24,489 nucleotides of DNA from Oscillospiraceae bacterium (GTDB lineage Bacteria > Bacillota > Clostridia > Oscillospirales > Ruminococcaceae), in assembly GCA_018110855.1 (NCBI GenBank), contig JAGBFZ010000232.1, forward strand, positions 1 through 24,489. Direction: 5' to 3'. The translations under genes and the position numbers were made by a program. Positions 1 to 7,250 of the stretch are shown piece after piece (position 1 is the first letter of the stretch; each line of letters opens with the position of its first letter). The notes beneath the pieces were generated by a model. The model had not been told where the DNA came from. It saw only the letters and a program-made list of their open reading frames with translations, and searched no databases.

Positions 1-367
1 CGATACCGCCTTTTTTATGCCATTCCTCTGCCCGTCTGTTTACGCCGTCAAAATCGTCGTTCATGTAGTCAAGACCCCGTATTGCGGGATATTTTCCCGT
101 CTTTTCATAAATGTATTCAAATTCATACTGCTCGCTGCCCATCCATGTGGATTCCTGCTGTCCTGAAATAATTCCATTTCCATAGGTTCCGCAGATGTAT
201 TTGTAGAGGGCTTTTGCCTCCTTGGTAGCATCGGGGTTTGAAAGGGTCAGTTCCGTGCTTTGTGAAACGGATACGTTTTCCTTTGTTTTGTTATCTCCCC
301 CACCGCAGGCAGCGGATGATACCGCCGTAACAGCGGCGATCAAAAAGGCAAGCAGCTTTTTTATCAT
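1..367 (-). CDS. GH26-like beta-mannanase/glucanase lipoprotein (N-terminal part only)
   Basis: The gene begins at 367 and runs off the left edge, so about 122 N-terminal residues are visible. It opens with a lipoprotein signal peptide: MIKK, a hydrophobic stretch, then a lipobox ending in AAC at Cys21, followed by a short polar linker. The fold region then shows the GH26 N-terminal pattern: ALYKYICGTYG, IISGQQES, a 'TGKYPAIRGLDYMND' stretch and 'RAEEWHKKGGI'. Family 26 enzymes are mostly beta-mannanases, with some beta-1,3-1,4-glucanases; substrate cannot be decided because the two catalytic glutamates lie outside the window. The start overlaps the stop of the upstream HAD gene as ATGA, so translation is probably coupled. 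It is the last visible gene of the SanA-StiP-HAD operon, an odd partner for those genes. Family assignment is by pattern; the product is probably anchored outside the cell. Confidence 0.8.
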   Translation of the reverse strand, partial: MIKKLLAFLIAAVTAVSSAACGGGDNKTKENVSVSQSTELTLSNPDATKEAKALYKYICGTYGNGIISGQQESTWMGSEQYEFEYIYEKTGKYPAIRGLDYMNDDFDGVNRRAEEWHKKGGI

Positions 368-1122
368 ATTACATTCTCCTTTTCATCAAGTATTTTTTTA
401 ACGGTCTCAAGAGTATAATCGGGGTCGTCGCCTTCCTCGGCATACTGAATGGGCGCAAGGCTCTCACCCGAAAGCTCCCCCTGCTTTATCACCGCAATAT
501 CAGCTTTTTGAAGCATTTCTCTGTCAAAAAGGCTGTCTCCTGCGGCAATTATCTCACCGCCCATGCGCTCTCTGAGCAGGCTTACGGCAGCCCCTTTGTT
601 TATCTCCTTGGGAACGGCATATATCTTGTCACCATTGTCAAACAGCTCCACTCTTTCGGGGCAAAGCTTCTCTGCGGTAAGCCGAAGCGTTTCCAAAGGG
701 GTATGGCTTTTTGTAAATATGAACGTATCGTCCACAAAGCGGACTTCAAAATATGTTTCCTCAAGGCTCTCCCAGAATGACTTTATCCTTTCCATTTCTG
801 CCATTGCAGGCAGGATATATTCCATAGCCATCTTGCGCCATAATGGATCGGGAATACCGTTCACGAGGAGATTTCCCCCGTTGTCGCAGACCGCAAAGCA
901 GGGATTCCCACAGGGAAATTTTATCCGCTCATACTGCTCTATGGAACGGGTCGTAACGGGGATAAACATCACCCTTTCCGCAATTTTGCAAAGCAGCTCG
1001 GCGGAACGAGGGGTCATAAAGGATAGCTTTTTGCCGTCCTTCTCCTCAACGCAGAGGTTATCCTCGGACAGCCGCTTGTATGAAAAAATCAGTGTTCGGT
1101 CAAGATCGGACAAAAACAGCAT
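364..1122 (-). CDS. HAD-superfamily phosphatase (Cof/sucrose-phosphatase-like, Ter-cluster type)
   Basis: A 252-residue cytoplasmic HAD hydrolase. Motif I is SDLDRTLI (nucleophile Asp6, acid/base Asp8), motif II is the Thr in FIPVTTRS, and the metal-binding motif IV is AAGDSLFDREML near residue 193-204. A C2-type cap lies between them, as in Cof-like and sucrose-6-phosphate phosphatase-like members. Substrate is unknown. Its position nine bases after the stiP-like stop, with GAGG seven bases before the ATG, matches the HAD phosphatase that accompanies StiP in Ter-dependent stress gene clusters, where it is proposed to act in making a nucleoside-like metabolite. That role is known only from comparative genomics of the family; here it is inferred from the neighbour. 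Confidence 0.85.
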   Translation of the reverse strand: MLFLSDLDRTLIFSYKRLSEDNLCVEEKDGKKLSFMTPRSAELLCKIAERVMFIPVTTRSIEQYERIKFPCGNPCFAVCDNGGNLLVNGIPDPLWRKMAMEYILPAMAEMERIKSFWESLEETYFEVRFVDDTFIFTKSHTPLETLRLTAEKLCPERVELFDNGDKIYAVPKEINKGAAVSLLRERMGGEIIAAGDSLFDREMLQKADIAVIKQGELSGESLAPIQYAEEGDDPDYTLETVKKILDEKENVI

Positions 1123-1131
1123 AGCATAACC

Positions 1132-2196
1132 TCACATATCCGCGGGCATATTCTTGATTATCCCGCAGGCACGATAGCATTTAAGGGGATATGTCTTAAC
1201 GGGCACACCCTTTTCCCCTGCAAGCTCGATTATATGTGCCACATATTCGGGGGGAGCGTCCTCTGCGATAAGAACCATATAGGGAACACGCCTGAGAAGC
1301 ACTCTTGTGGTCTCCCCTATCCCCGGCTTTACAAGATTGATGTCGGATATACCGAAGGTCTTTGCGACCTCAGCTGTTTCAGCACGTCCCGCACCGTATT
1401 CAAAGGGTTCGGCTGAAATGGAGATATCTCCATATTCCATGCAGGCTTCCACTGCGTTTATGTACTCATATGAGCGGTCGAAGCTCTCAAGCTCCCCGTA
1501 ATACGCCGCACCGTGGAAATCTGTCTCACCGATGATATCGCTTCTTAAAAAGGTTCGGCTCATCAGTCCCGACACTACCGAATTAAGGCAGGAGCTTGCT
1601 ATGAGAAAATCCTCATGAGTGCCGCAGAATGGAGTGATATATGCAGGGTCGGAGATAACAGCTATCCTCGGGTCGATGCCCTCATAGTCCTTCATTGCTT
1701 CGTTTACCTGATTCTGAATAGCACCCTTGCCCGTCCAGCCGTCAACAAACTGTATCTGACGAGGGCTGTGCCTTTGAAGAATATATTTCATGGCATTTTT
1801 ATCAATACCCCGTCCTCTGATAATGGAAACGGCATAATGAGGGATATCCAAACCGTATTTTTTCATAAGACAATGCTTTATCATTATCCCCGCAGGCAGT
1901 CCCGCTCTTGCAAGGGATACAAGCACGGGCTTTTCCTTGTCAGCGATTATCCTCTCGGAAACAGCCGCAATGCACCTTGCAGTCACTCCCGAAAAGCGTT
2001 TCAGGGCATTTTCATATTCTCTGATATATGCGGGAGAGGGGTCATATTCCAGAGGGAGCATTTCGCAGTAATGTACTCCGCTCTGAATGAGCGGCTCACG
2101 CTTATCAGCAGGCAATGGCTCCACAAGCCCTGTGATATCCTTGAGAAGCACGGTAACGTCCTTCGGGTCATAGCTTGAGCGCATGAAATTATCCAT
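1132..2196 (-). CDS. stiP: StiP-family protein (putative cysteine protease / PRTase-like, with C-terminal PELOTA-type domain)
   Basis: A 354-residue protein with the hallmarks of the StiP family: N-terminal 'SSYDPKDVTVLLKDITG', 'LIQSGVHYCEMLP', 'VLVSLARAGLPAGI', 'HYAVSIIRGRGIDKNA', 'QFVDGWTGKGAI' and 'SSCLNSVVSGLMSRTFL'. The C-terminal part (about residues 270-354, with GIGETTRVLLRR and VLIAEDAP) fits the PELOTA-like RNA-binding domain found at the end of this family. StiP proteins are known from tellurite/stress (Ter) biosynthetic clusters, usually with a TRSP-domain phosphoribosyltransferase, ATP-grasp, HAD, and TerD genes. Only the HAD gene follows here. The ATG shares one base with the TGA of the sanA-like gene (TGATG), indicating translational coupling. 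Biochemical function of the family is not proven. Confidence 0.88.
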   Translation of the reverse strand: MDNFMRSSYDPKDVTVLLKDITGLVEPLPADKREPLIQSGVHYCEMLPLEYDPSPAYIREYENALKRFSGVTARCIAAVSERIIADKEKPVLVSLARAGLPAGIMIKHCLMKKYGLDIPHYAVSIIRGRGIDKNAMKYILQRHSPRQIQFVDGWTGKGAIQNQVNEAMKDYEGIDPRIAVISDPAYITPFCGTHEDFLIASSCLNSVVSGLMSRTFLRSDIIGETDFHGAAYYGELESFDRSYEYINAVEACMEYGDISISAEPFEYGAGRAETAEVAKTFGISDINLVKPGIGETTRVLLRRVPYMVLIAEDAPPEYVAHIIELAGEKGVPVKTYPLKCYRACGIIKNMPADM

Positions 2197-2897
2197 CAGG
2201 TAAACTCCTTGTCATTAGTCAGGTCTCCGCTGCCGCTTATGGGAATGACTTCTCCCAGATATGTAGGTTCGGGTTTGAAAATTACTTTAACAAAATCCTT
2301 GTCCCGTGCAAGGATTTCACGCATATCGTAATAGGGCTGTCTGATATAGCTTTGCAGGTCGGAATCCACGCCCCATGCCTCAAGCCCCAGCTTTTCGGCA
2401 ATATATACAGCCCTGTACAGATGATAGCTCTGAGTCACGATCATCACCCGTTTTGCAGCAAATACCTCCTTTGCGCGGTACATGGTCTCATAGGTGGAAA
2501 AGCCTGCATGATCCATAAATACGTCCTCGGAAGGAACGCCCCTGTCAATGGCAAACTGCTTCATGGCGTTCACCTCGTCATATTTTACCTGCCCGTGATC
2601 TCCCGACATCAAAAGCTTGGGAGCGGCATTCATATTATAAAGCTCTATGCCCCTTAAAAGCCTGTCGCTGAGCATGGGGCTTGGCGTTTCACCGTTTACC
2701 CGACAGCCCAGAACGATAATGCAGTCGATATCCGTAAGCTCCGCCGCTTTTTCGGGAGACAGCAGCCTGTCCGAAACGGAACGCTTCACATATTCGCTTA
2801 TCCCCAGAGCGGCGCAGAGCATGACTATTCCTATGATAACAAGGATAATGAATATTTTAAGCAGCTTTTTCAGCCTTAGCCTTGCTTTGTCTGTCAT
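2196..2897 (-). CDS. SanA/YdcF-like DUF218 membrane-anchored protein
   Basis: I place the start at the ATG at 2897 because AGGAGG lies six bases upstream; an in-frame TTG at 2918 lacks such a site. The product has 233 residues: a basic N-terminus, one membrane segment (about residues 13-33, IFIILVIIGIVMLCAAL), then a DUF218 domain. DUF218 signatures are IIVLGCRVNGETPSPML with SDRLLRG, LLMSGDHGQVKYDE and VMIVTQSYHLYRAVYIAEK. E. coli SanA affects vancomycin exclusion and envelope permeability; the chemistry of the family is unresolved. It heads the operon with stiP, the HAD gene and GH26. No convincing promoter is visible in the 64 bases after fapA apart from the fapA terminator, so transcription may come partly from read-through. 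Confidence 0.85.
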   Translation of the reverse strand: MTDKARLRLKKLLKIFIILVIIGIVMLCAALGISEYVKRSVSDRLLSPEKAAELTDIDCIIVLGCRVNGETPSPMLSDRLLRGIELYNMNAAPKLLMSGDHGQVKYDEVNAMKQFAIDRGVPSEDVFMDHAGFSTYETMYRAKEVFAAKRVMIVTQSYHLYRAVYIAEKLGLEAWGVDSDLQSYIRQPYYDMREILARDKDFVKVIFKPEPTYLGEVIPISGSGDLTNDKEFT

Positions 2898-2916
2898 AAA
2901 AAACCTCCTGAGCGTC

Positions 2917-2951
2917 AAAAGCCTTTCCTCAGGATTTGCCCGAGGAAAGGC
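2917..2951 (-). terminator. Intrinsic terminator after fapA (possibly bidirectional)
   Basis: A perfect 10-bp stem GCCTTTCCTC / GAGGAAAGGC (2921-2930 with 2942-2951) lies just after the fapA stop. Read on the minus strand it is followed by TTTTG, and on the plus strand by AATTTTTTG. It sits only about 20 bases upstream of the sanA-like start, so leaky termination would let fapA transcription feed that operon. Confidence 0.7.
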
Positions 2952-2961
2952 AATTTTTTGT

Positions 2962-4350
2962 TTATACGGTTCCTGTTATCAGCTGACCGTCCTCGTCAAG
3001 GAAGATCTTGACTCTGGGAGTCTCTGCCTCGAACTTCTTCACAGCCTCGTTGATGACGACCTTGGAGCCGGGATATGCGATACCCTTTACCGCAACGTAG
3101 CACTTCTGTATCTCGCTCAGGCTCTCATCAATGCTGGCAATTCTTTTGCGTATCTGCTTTATCTCGTTCTGGCCCGAGAATTTTGTCTTGATGGCAGAGC
3201 CTAACAGCTCCTCCTTGTCCTCCGGAAGCTTTTTCAGCTCCTTGCGCTTGGCAGTGAGGAACTCGGCTATCTGATTGCACCTGTCAATGGTGGATTCAAG
3301 CTCGGAAATTTTCTTTAAGCACTCTGATTTTTCCTGAGCAAGCATTGCATTATCGCCTGCAGTTATTTCGGTGGGAGCATAATTCTTTGTGCCAAGATAT
3401 GTTACCTCGGTGTTTCCGAGAACGGTATATTTTCCGCCGTTTACTCCCTTTGCCGTAAGATCTCCGCCGCAGTAAACGGTGCAGATAACGAAATTCTGAG
3501 CATTAAGGTCGGAATCGGTGGATATCTCCGAATATTCGCAGAACTGGCACGCAATATTTCCGTGTGCGGTGAGCTTGGAGTTTATTGCGCCCTTTTTTAT
3601 GGTAATGGAGCCGCCTGCCGTAAGCTTTGCTCCTGTAACATTGCCGCCTACGGTGATATCCTTGCCGGCGGTAACGGAAAAGCCCTCCATTATCTCGCCC
3701 TTTATGACTACATCGCCCAGAAAGACGATATTGCCCACTGAAGCGTCCACATCGCCGTTGATGGTTACAGCAGGCTCCACGCAGAAGGCTTTGTCCTTAT
3801 AGCACACATGACCGTCAATAGCTGCCACTATGGAAAGTCCGTCATCAGTAAGCCTTGTTCCCTTTCCTATCGTATAGGGCGCAGGCTTGCCGGGAGCTGC
3901 CTTCATCACGACTCCGCGCACGTCCATGCCGTCCGTACCATTCTCGGGGGGAGTTATTACGGCAATGACATCATTTTCACGGATATTTCTGATAAGACCA
4001 AGATTTTTATAATCCACAAAGCCGTTTTCGTCCTCCTGGGGGGCGATGATCTGCTCCTTGTCGAAATTGTATGTAATAACGCCGTTTTTTCCGTCAACGG
4101 GCATATCTGCCTCTGCCGCCTTTATTTCCCTGTCGAAATCCTTGCTGTCGATGAGGGAGCGTATAAGCTCTGTATTGATATTATGCTTTACGCCTTTGAC
4201 GTTAAGCGCCGAGATAACGCTGTCATAGGTGACGTCCTTTCCGCCGTTGCGGGCAGGATAAACAGACATATATGCCACTGAAAAATTCGGAAGAACATTG
4301 ATTATGACCTCTCCGTCAACGGGAGTGCCTCCATTATTCTGTACTGCCAT
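2962..4350 (-). CDS. FapA-like DUF342 polymer-forming protein
   Basis: A 462-residue protein of the DUF342/FapA family. The N-terminal third contains the DUF342 core with GVKHNIN, DMPVDGKNG, ENDVIAVITPPENGTDG and the GKPAP stretch. Residues of about 190-310 form short glycine-rich beta-helix repeats (VTINGDVDASVGNIVF, VTAGKDITVGGNVTGAKL, LTAGGSITIKKGAI). A coiled coil follows (about 335-425), then a small C-terminal beta segment. FapA was named as a flagellar assembly/localisation factor in Vibrio, but many non-motile Firmicutes carry homologues, and no flagellar gene is near this one. It has its own promoter upstream at 4441-4469 and its own terminator. Family is certain from pattern; role here is unknown. 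Confidence 0.87.
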   Translation of the reverse strand: MAVQNNGGTPVDGEVIINVLPNFSVAYMSVYPARNGGKDVTYDSVISALNVKGVKHNINTELIRSLIDSKDFDREIKAAEADMPVDGKNGVITYNFDKEQIIAPQEDENGFVDYKNLGLIRNIRENDVIAVITPPENGTDGMDVRGVVMKAAPGKPAPYTIGKGTRLTDDGLSIVAAIDGHVCYKDKAFCVEPAVTINGDVDASVGNIVFLGDVVIKGEIMEGFSVTAGKDITVGGNVTGAKLTAGGSITIKKGAINSKLTAHGNIACQFCEYSEISTDSDLNAQNFVICTVYCGGDLTAKGVNGGKYTVLGNTEVTYLGTKNYAPTEITAGDNAMLAQEKSECLKKISELESTIDRCNQIAEFLTAKRKELKKLPEDKEELLGSAIKTKFSGQNEIKQIRKRIASIDESLSEIQKCYVAVKGIAYPGSKVVINEAVKKFEAETPRVKIFLDEDGQLITGTV

Positions 4351-4440
4351 TGCTGTTATCAGTCCTTTCCTTTATAATGTGCAAAAACCATGCATTAATT
4401 ACTGTGATCCCTGCATTTTTATGTATTTCTATGTATTATA

Positions 4441-4469
4441 ATTATACCACAATATACAGCTTTTGGCAA
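4441..4469 (-). promoter_or_regulatory. Sigma-A promoter for fapA
   Basis: On the minus strand TTGCCA (4464-4469) is followed after 17 bases by TATAAT (4441-4446), about 90 bases before the fapA start. The intervening leader is A/T-rich with no clear structure. Confidence 0.75.
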
Positions 4470-4530
4470 CACCTAAATGCCTTTCTGTTTATATTACACA
4501 AAAAGTTTTTTTCTCTTACAGCATATATAC

Positions 4531-4549
4531 AAAAGCTCTGTCAGCTTTT
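4531..4549 (-). terminator. Weak candidate terminator at the end of trmO
   Basis: A 7-bp inverted repeat AAAAGCT/AGCTTTT spans the trmO stop codon (4541-4543) with a five-base loop. The 3' arm ends in TTTT on the minus strand. The stem is short and A/T-rich, so this is tentative. Confidence 0.35.
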
Positions 4550-5221
4550 TCGGATATGGGTGACGGTAAGGACAGTATCATCTGCCGTAAAGGATATCTC
4601 AAAGCCCCCGAAGCTCATGGTATAGACTCTTTCGGGTGAGGACTGATACTGCGGTCTCGGGTCATGGGAAAGTATCTCTTTAAGCCCTGTGAGCTTTTCC
4701 ACGGGAAGCTGCTCTGCAATATGATCGGGTATATCCACCCTGAGCCTTCCCTCTCTTTCGGTAAGTGCAAAGCCCCCCGACGCCTCGGGGTGGGAATCGG
4801 TATAGGCACGATATGGCTTTATGTCGATAATTGGGGTTCCGTTCATAAGATCCGCTCCCGAAACATAAAGCACAGGTCCCTCGGGAGTATGCAGCTCTAT
4901 CCTTTCGAGCTTTACAGAGGAAAGCCCGATGGAATTGGGGCGAAAGGGAGAACGGGTGGCAAAAACTCCCATTCGGGTATTCCCGCCCAGCATGGGGGGA
5001 CGGACGGTGGGCGACCATTTATCCCTCACTGCCTCGGAAAACTGCCACAGCAGCCAGATATGAGTAAAGCCCTCAAGTCCTCTGAATGCCTCGGGGACAC
5101 GGTATTCGGGAGTAAAAACGATCTTCGACACAAGCCCCGTCAGTCCGCTTTGTCTCGGGACTCCGAATTTCTCGGTAAAGTCATTTTCTATCCTTGCGAT
5201 TATTTTAAGTCCGTTATCCAT
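4541..5221 (-). CDS. trmO: tRNA (N6-threonylcarbamoyladenosine37-N6)-methyltransferase TrmO
   Basis: A 226-residue member of the TrmO/YaeB (UPF0066) family, which adds a methyl group from S-adenosylmethionine to t6A37 in certain tRNAs. Seen in sequence: GVPRQSGL, FTPEYRVPEAFRGLEGFTHIW, the signature ATRSPFRPNSIGLSSVKL, and DLMNGTPIIDIKPY. The C-terminal part (SSPERVYTMSFGGFEISF) fits the family's smaller second domain. I choose the ATG at 5221 (MDNGLK) because family homology begins right after it and AGGCGG lies about nine bases upstream; the longer reading frame would run into the deformylase gene. It follows def by 16 bases, so the two are probably co-transcribed translation/tRNA functions. 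Confidence 0.9.
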   Translation of the reverse strand: MDNGLKIIARIENDFTEKFGVPRQSGLTGLVSKIVFTPEYRVPEAFRGLEGFTHIWLLWQFSEAVRDKWSPTVRPPMLGGNTRMGVFATRSPFRPNSIGLSSVKLERIELHTPEGPVLYVSGADLMNGTPIIDIKPYRAYTDSHPEASGGFALTEREGRLRVDIPDHIAEQLPVEKLTGLKEILSHDPRPQYQSSPERVYTMSFGGFEISFTADDTVLTVTHIRKS

Positions 5222-5237
5222 ATTTTTATTCCGCCTG

Positions 5238-5651
5238 TCAGATAATTTTACCCTCAAAATGGTCCATTTCATGCTGGATCACCTGAGCTGTAAATCCCGA
5301 AAATCTCTGCTCCTGCTTTCTGAACCTCATATCGAAATATCGCACGGTTATCCATTCATACCTTTCAGTTTTTCTTTTTCCCGAAAGGGAAAGGCAGCCC
5401 TCTTCTGCGGTATATACCTCCGCTGAATGAGCGGTGATAACGGGATCTATCATCACAAAGGAGCTTTTTCCTGAGGATATTGCCGCTATTCTTTTGTTGA
5501 CCCCGATCATATTTGCCGCCATGCCCACGCATCTGTCCGAATTTGCCTTCAGGGTATCAAGAAGGTCCTTTGCGGTTTTAAGGTCGCTCCTGTGAGCCTC
5601 CTCGGCTTTCTGAGCAAAAATACCCTCGCCCGTTACTATTTCTCTTACCAT
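5238..5651 (-). CDS. def: Short peptide deformylase-like protein
   Basis: A 137-141-residue peptide deformylase. Motif II is EEGCLSLSG (metal Cys) and motif III is QVIQHEMDHFEG (metal His pair and catalytic Glu). Motif I, usually GxGxAAxQ, reads CVGMAANMIG, so the conserved glutamine that helps stabilise the tetrahedral intermediate is methionine. Deformylase removes formyl groups from nascent N-termini in the cytoplasm. The start is uncertain: ATG at 5651 (MVREIV) has AGGAAGG 12 bases upstream, while ATG at 5663 has that site directly against it. The gene follows the terminator of the DUF3592 gene with no clear promoter of its own and precedes trmO. It is probably an accessory deformylase beside a housekeeping copy elsewhere, which is inference. 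Confidence 0.85.
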   Translation of the reverse strand: MVREIVTGEGIFAQKAEEAHRSDLKTAKDLLDTLKANSDRCVGMAANMIGVNKRIAAISSGKSSFVMIDPVITAHSAEVYTAEEGCLSLSGKRKTERYEWITVRYFDMRFRKQEQRFSGFTAQVIQHEMDHFEGKII

Positions 5652-5678
5652 ATTTATGATCATCCTTCCTAACGAATC

Positions 5679-5713
5679 AAAAAGGGTACCCGCAAGACCC
5701 TGCGTGTACCCTT
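5679..5713 (-). terminator. Intrinsic terminator after the DUF3592-like gene
   Basis: AAGGGTAC (5682-5689) pairs with GTACCCTT (5706-5713), and the stem is prolonged by CGCA/TGCG inside. On the minus strand it is followed by TTT. It lies between the membrane-protein gene and def. Confidence 0.75.
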
Positions 5714-5735
5714 GATATTTCTGATTTTTCGTATG

Positions 5736-6431
5736 TCAGAATGCGATCTCGCCCGCCTTGATGCCTTCTGAAATTGCCTCATTTATAACTGTGTATGTGG
5801 AATCTATCTGAATATTGCCGATAAGCATTCCTGCAAAGAATGTGAGGATAAAGCCTGCAACCAGAACCGCCATGGGAATATCCATAATGGTAACAGCTGC
5901 CTCGCTGAAGGTATTGTCCTTCATGCTCTTGTTTACGATACGGCATACGATTATCAGTACGATGGCAGCCACCAGAAGAACCGCAAGAAGGATTATATAT
6001 ATCGTGTAATTTGTTGTTACATATGCAAGCTTCGGATTATCGGGCTTATAGTAAAGGGAAACCTTATCGCCCACCTTGTAGGACTCGCCTGTTTCGGGAT
6101 TCTTGCCGTTGAGTAATACTCCGCCGCCCCATGCGTCCTGACCGTAAGCAACATATTTGCCCCTTACATAGCACTGCTCGCCTATGTAGGGAAAGGCATC
6201 ATCGGGAAAATCCTCACTGCCCTTCTTAACAACAGTAGTTATAAGCAGATCGGAGTTAACACGGTTGCCCACTTCACTGGCTGAGGTTGCAAGCCATGTA
6301 TCGCTTGTTACCTTATTGAGCTTTGCATACCTTGCAAGACCCATCTCAATATTGAACACTCCCACGCATAATGCCACCGCTGCTACACACAGCAGCACGC
6401 AGGCTACGATATAACGCTTTTTAAGTTTCAT
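5736..6431 (-). CDS. DUF3592-like three-helix membrane protein
   Basis: Start at ATG 6431 (MKLKKRY), with GGGAGATGG upstream; the in-frame TTG at 6452 is less likely. The 231-residue product has an N-terminal membrane helix (about residues 7-27), an extracytoplasmic domain of about 100 residues, and two more helices (IIYILL-type segment near 150-170 and IPMAVLVAGFILTFFAGML near 190-210). The phrase YKVGDKVSLYYKPDNPKLAYV just before helix 2 is typical of DUF3592-type proteins, where a beta-rich domain is followed by a membrane segment. No catalytic residues are recognised. It is transcribed from a perfect promoter at 6500-6528, divergent from tetR. Function is unknown. Confidence 0.7.
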   Translation of the reverse strand: MKLKKRYIVACVLLCVAAVALCVGVFNIEMGLARYAKLNKVTSDTWLATSASEVGNRVNSDLLITTVVKKGSEDFPDDAFPYIGEQCYVRGKYVAYGQDAWGGGVLLNGKNPETGESYKVGDKVSLYYKPDNPKLAYVTTNYTIYIILLAVLLVAAIVLIIVCRIVNKSMKDNTFSEAAVTIMDIPMAVLVAGFILTFFAGMLIGNIQIDSTYTVINEAISEGIKAGEIAF

Positions 6432-6499
6432 AAAAAAACCATCTCCCGTCAATATTCAATATGCAGAACATAGTTCTCCGCACTCTTTTTTCAATAAAA

Positions 6500-6528
6500 A
6501 TTATAGCACACAAACATCATAATGTCAA
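6500..6528 (-). promoter_or_regulatory. Consensus sigma-A promoter for the DUF3592-like gene
   Basis: On the minus strand TTGACA (6523-6528), 17-base spacer, TATAAT (6500-6505). This is a perfect match, about 70 bases before the ATG. Confidence 0.85.
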
Positions 6529-6598
6529 GCATTTATATTCCCAAAATACAGCAGAAAAAAACGAGGGAGCATTTTCATATATATTTGCTGATATATGC

Positions 6599-6627
6599 TT
6601 GACATTGTTTACACCATATGCTATAAT
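6599..6627 (+). promoter_or_regulatory. Consensus sigma-A promoter for tetR and the phosphotransferase-like gene
   Basis: TTGACA (6599-6604), 17-base spacer, TATAAT (6622-6627), perfect at both hexamers. The expected transcription start falls inside the palindrome at 6636-6651. Confidence 0.88.
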
Positions 6628-6635
6628 TATCAAAA

Positions 6636-6651
6636 ATTGAACATGTTCAAT
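6636..6651. promoter_or_regulatory. Palindromic TetR operator candidate
   Basis: ATTGAACATGTTCAAT is a perfect 16-bp palindrome placed eight bases after the -10 hexamer, over the predicted +1, and 18 bases before the tetR start. Size and position fit an autoregulatory TetR-family operator blocking RNA polymerase. Binding is inferred. Confidence 0.78.
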
Positions 6652-6669
6652 AATAGAAGGTGAAGCATA

Positions 6670-7248
6670 ATGAAAAAGGACGAAAAGCTTGCCATGACAA
6701 AGGAAAAGCTTATTAATGCCGCAGCGGAGCTTATGCAGAGCTGCACAGACGGCTCGGAGGTCACGTCAAGGGCTGTTGCGGATAAAGCCGGAGTCAGGCT
6801 CTCGATGATAAACTACTGCTTCGGCTCGAAGGAAGCATTGCTTTTTGAGGCTTTTTCACGCAACGAAAAAGCATATCGGGAGAATCCGCAGATACAAAGC
6901 ATTATCTCTTCGGAAGAGTCTCCTAAGGAAAAGCTCAAAAAGCTCCACCTCGCCGCAGCGGATTTTCTTATAAACGGGTACAAATTCACAAGAGCCATAA
7001 CGGGATATGTGCTTCTTCACCGTGACCTTTCAAAAGAGCAGGCAAGCCTTCCCTTTGTTATGGCGCATTTCGGCGGAAATAAGACCGAGCAGGAATGTAA
7101 GCTCATTGCCTATGAGCTTTCAAGCATGATGCAGCTTGCCATATACAGGCTGGATGATATAAAAGAGTACACAGGGCTTGACCTTCGTGACAGAGAACAG
7201 CTCAAGGATTTCATTGATATGCGGATAAATATGCTGTTGGGAGAATAA
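6670..7248 (+). CDS. TetR/AcrR-family transcriptional regulator
   Basis: A 192-residue regulator. The N-terminal helix-turn-helix domain (about residues 8-52) has TKEKLINAAAELM, EVTSRAVADKAGVRLSMINYCFGSKEALLFEAF, the usual TetR layout. The remaining alpha-helical C-terminal half is the ligand and dimer domain and is not closely recognised. AGAAGG lies about 10 bases before the ATG. It is followed two bases later by the phosphotransferase-like gene, so both are one operon from the 6599 promoter. The palindrome at 6636-6651 is the expected target, which would make the operon autorepressed and induced by a small molecule, perhaps the substrate of the downstream enzyme (inference). Confidence 0.92.
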   Translation: MKKDEKLAMTKEKLINAAAELMQSCTDGSEVTSRAVADKAGVRLSMINYCFGSKEALLFEAFSRNEKAYRENPQIQSIISSEESPKEKLKKLHLAAADFLINGYKFTRAITGYVLLHRDLSKEQASLPFVMAHFGGNKTEQECKLIAYELSSMMQLAIYRLDDIKEYTGLDLRDREQLKDFIDMRINMLLGE

Positions 7249-7250
7249 TT

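Noticed and set aside
2962..4350. Flagellar gene cluster, from the FapA match
   Set aside because: No other flagellar or chemotaxis gene is in the window, and DUF342 proteins occur widely in non-motile Firmicutes.
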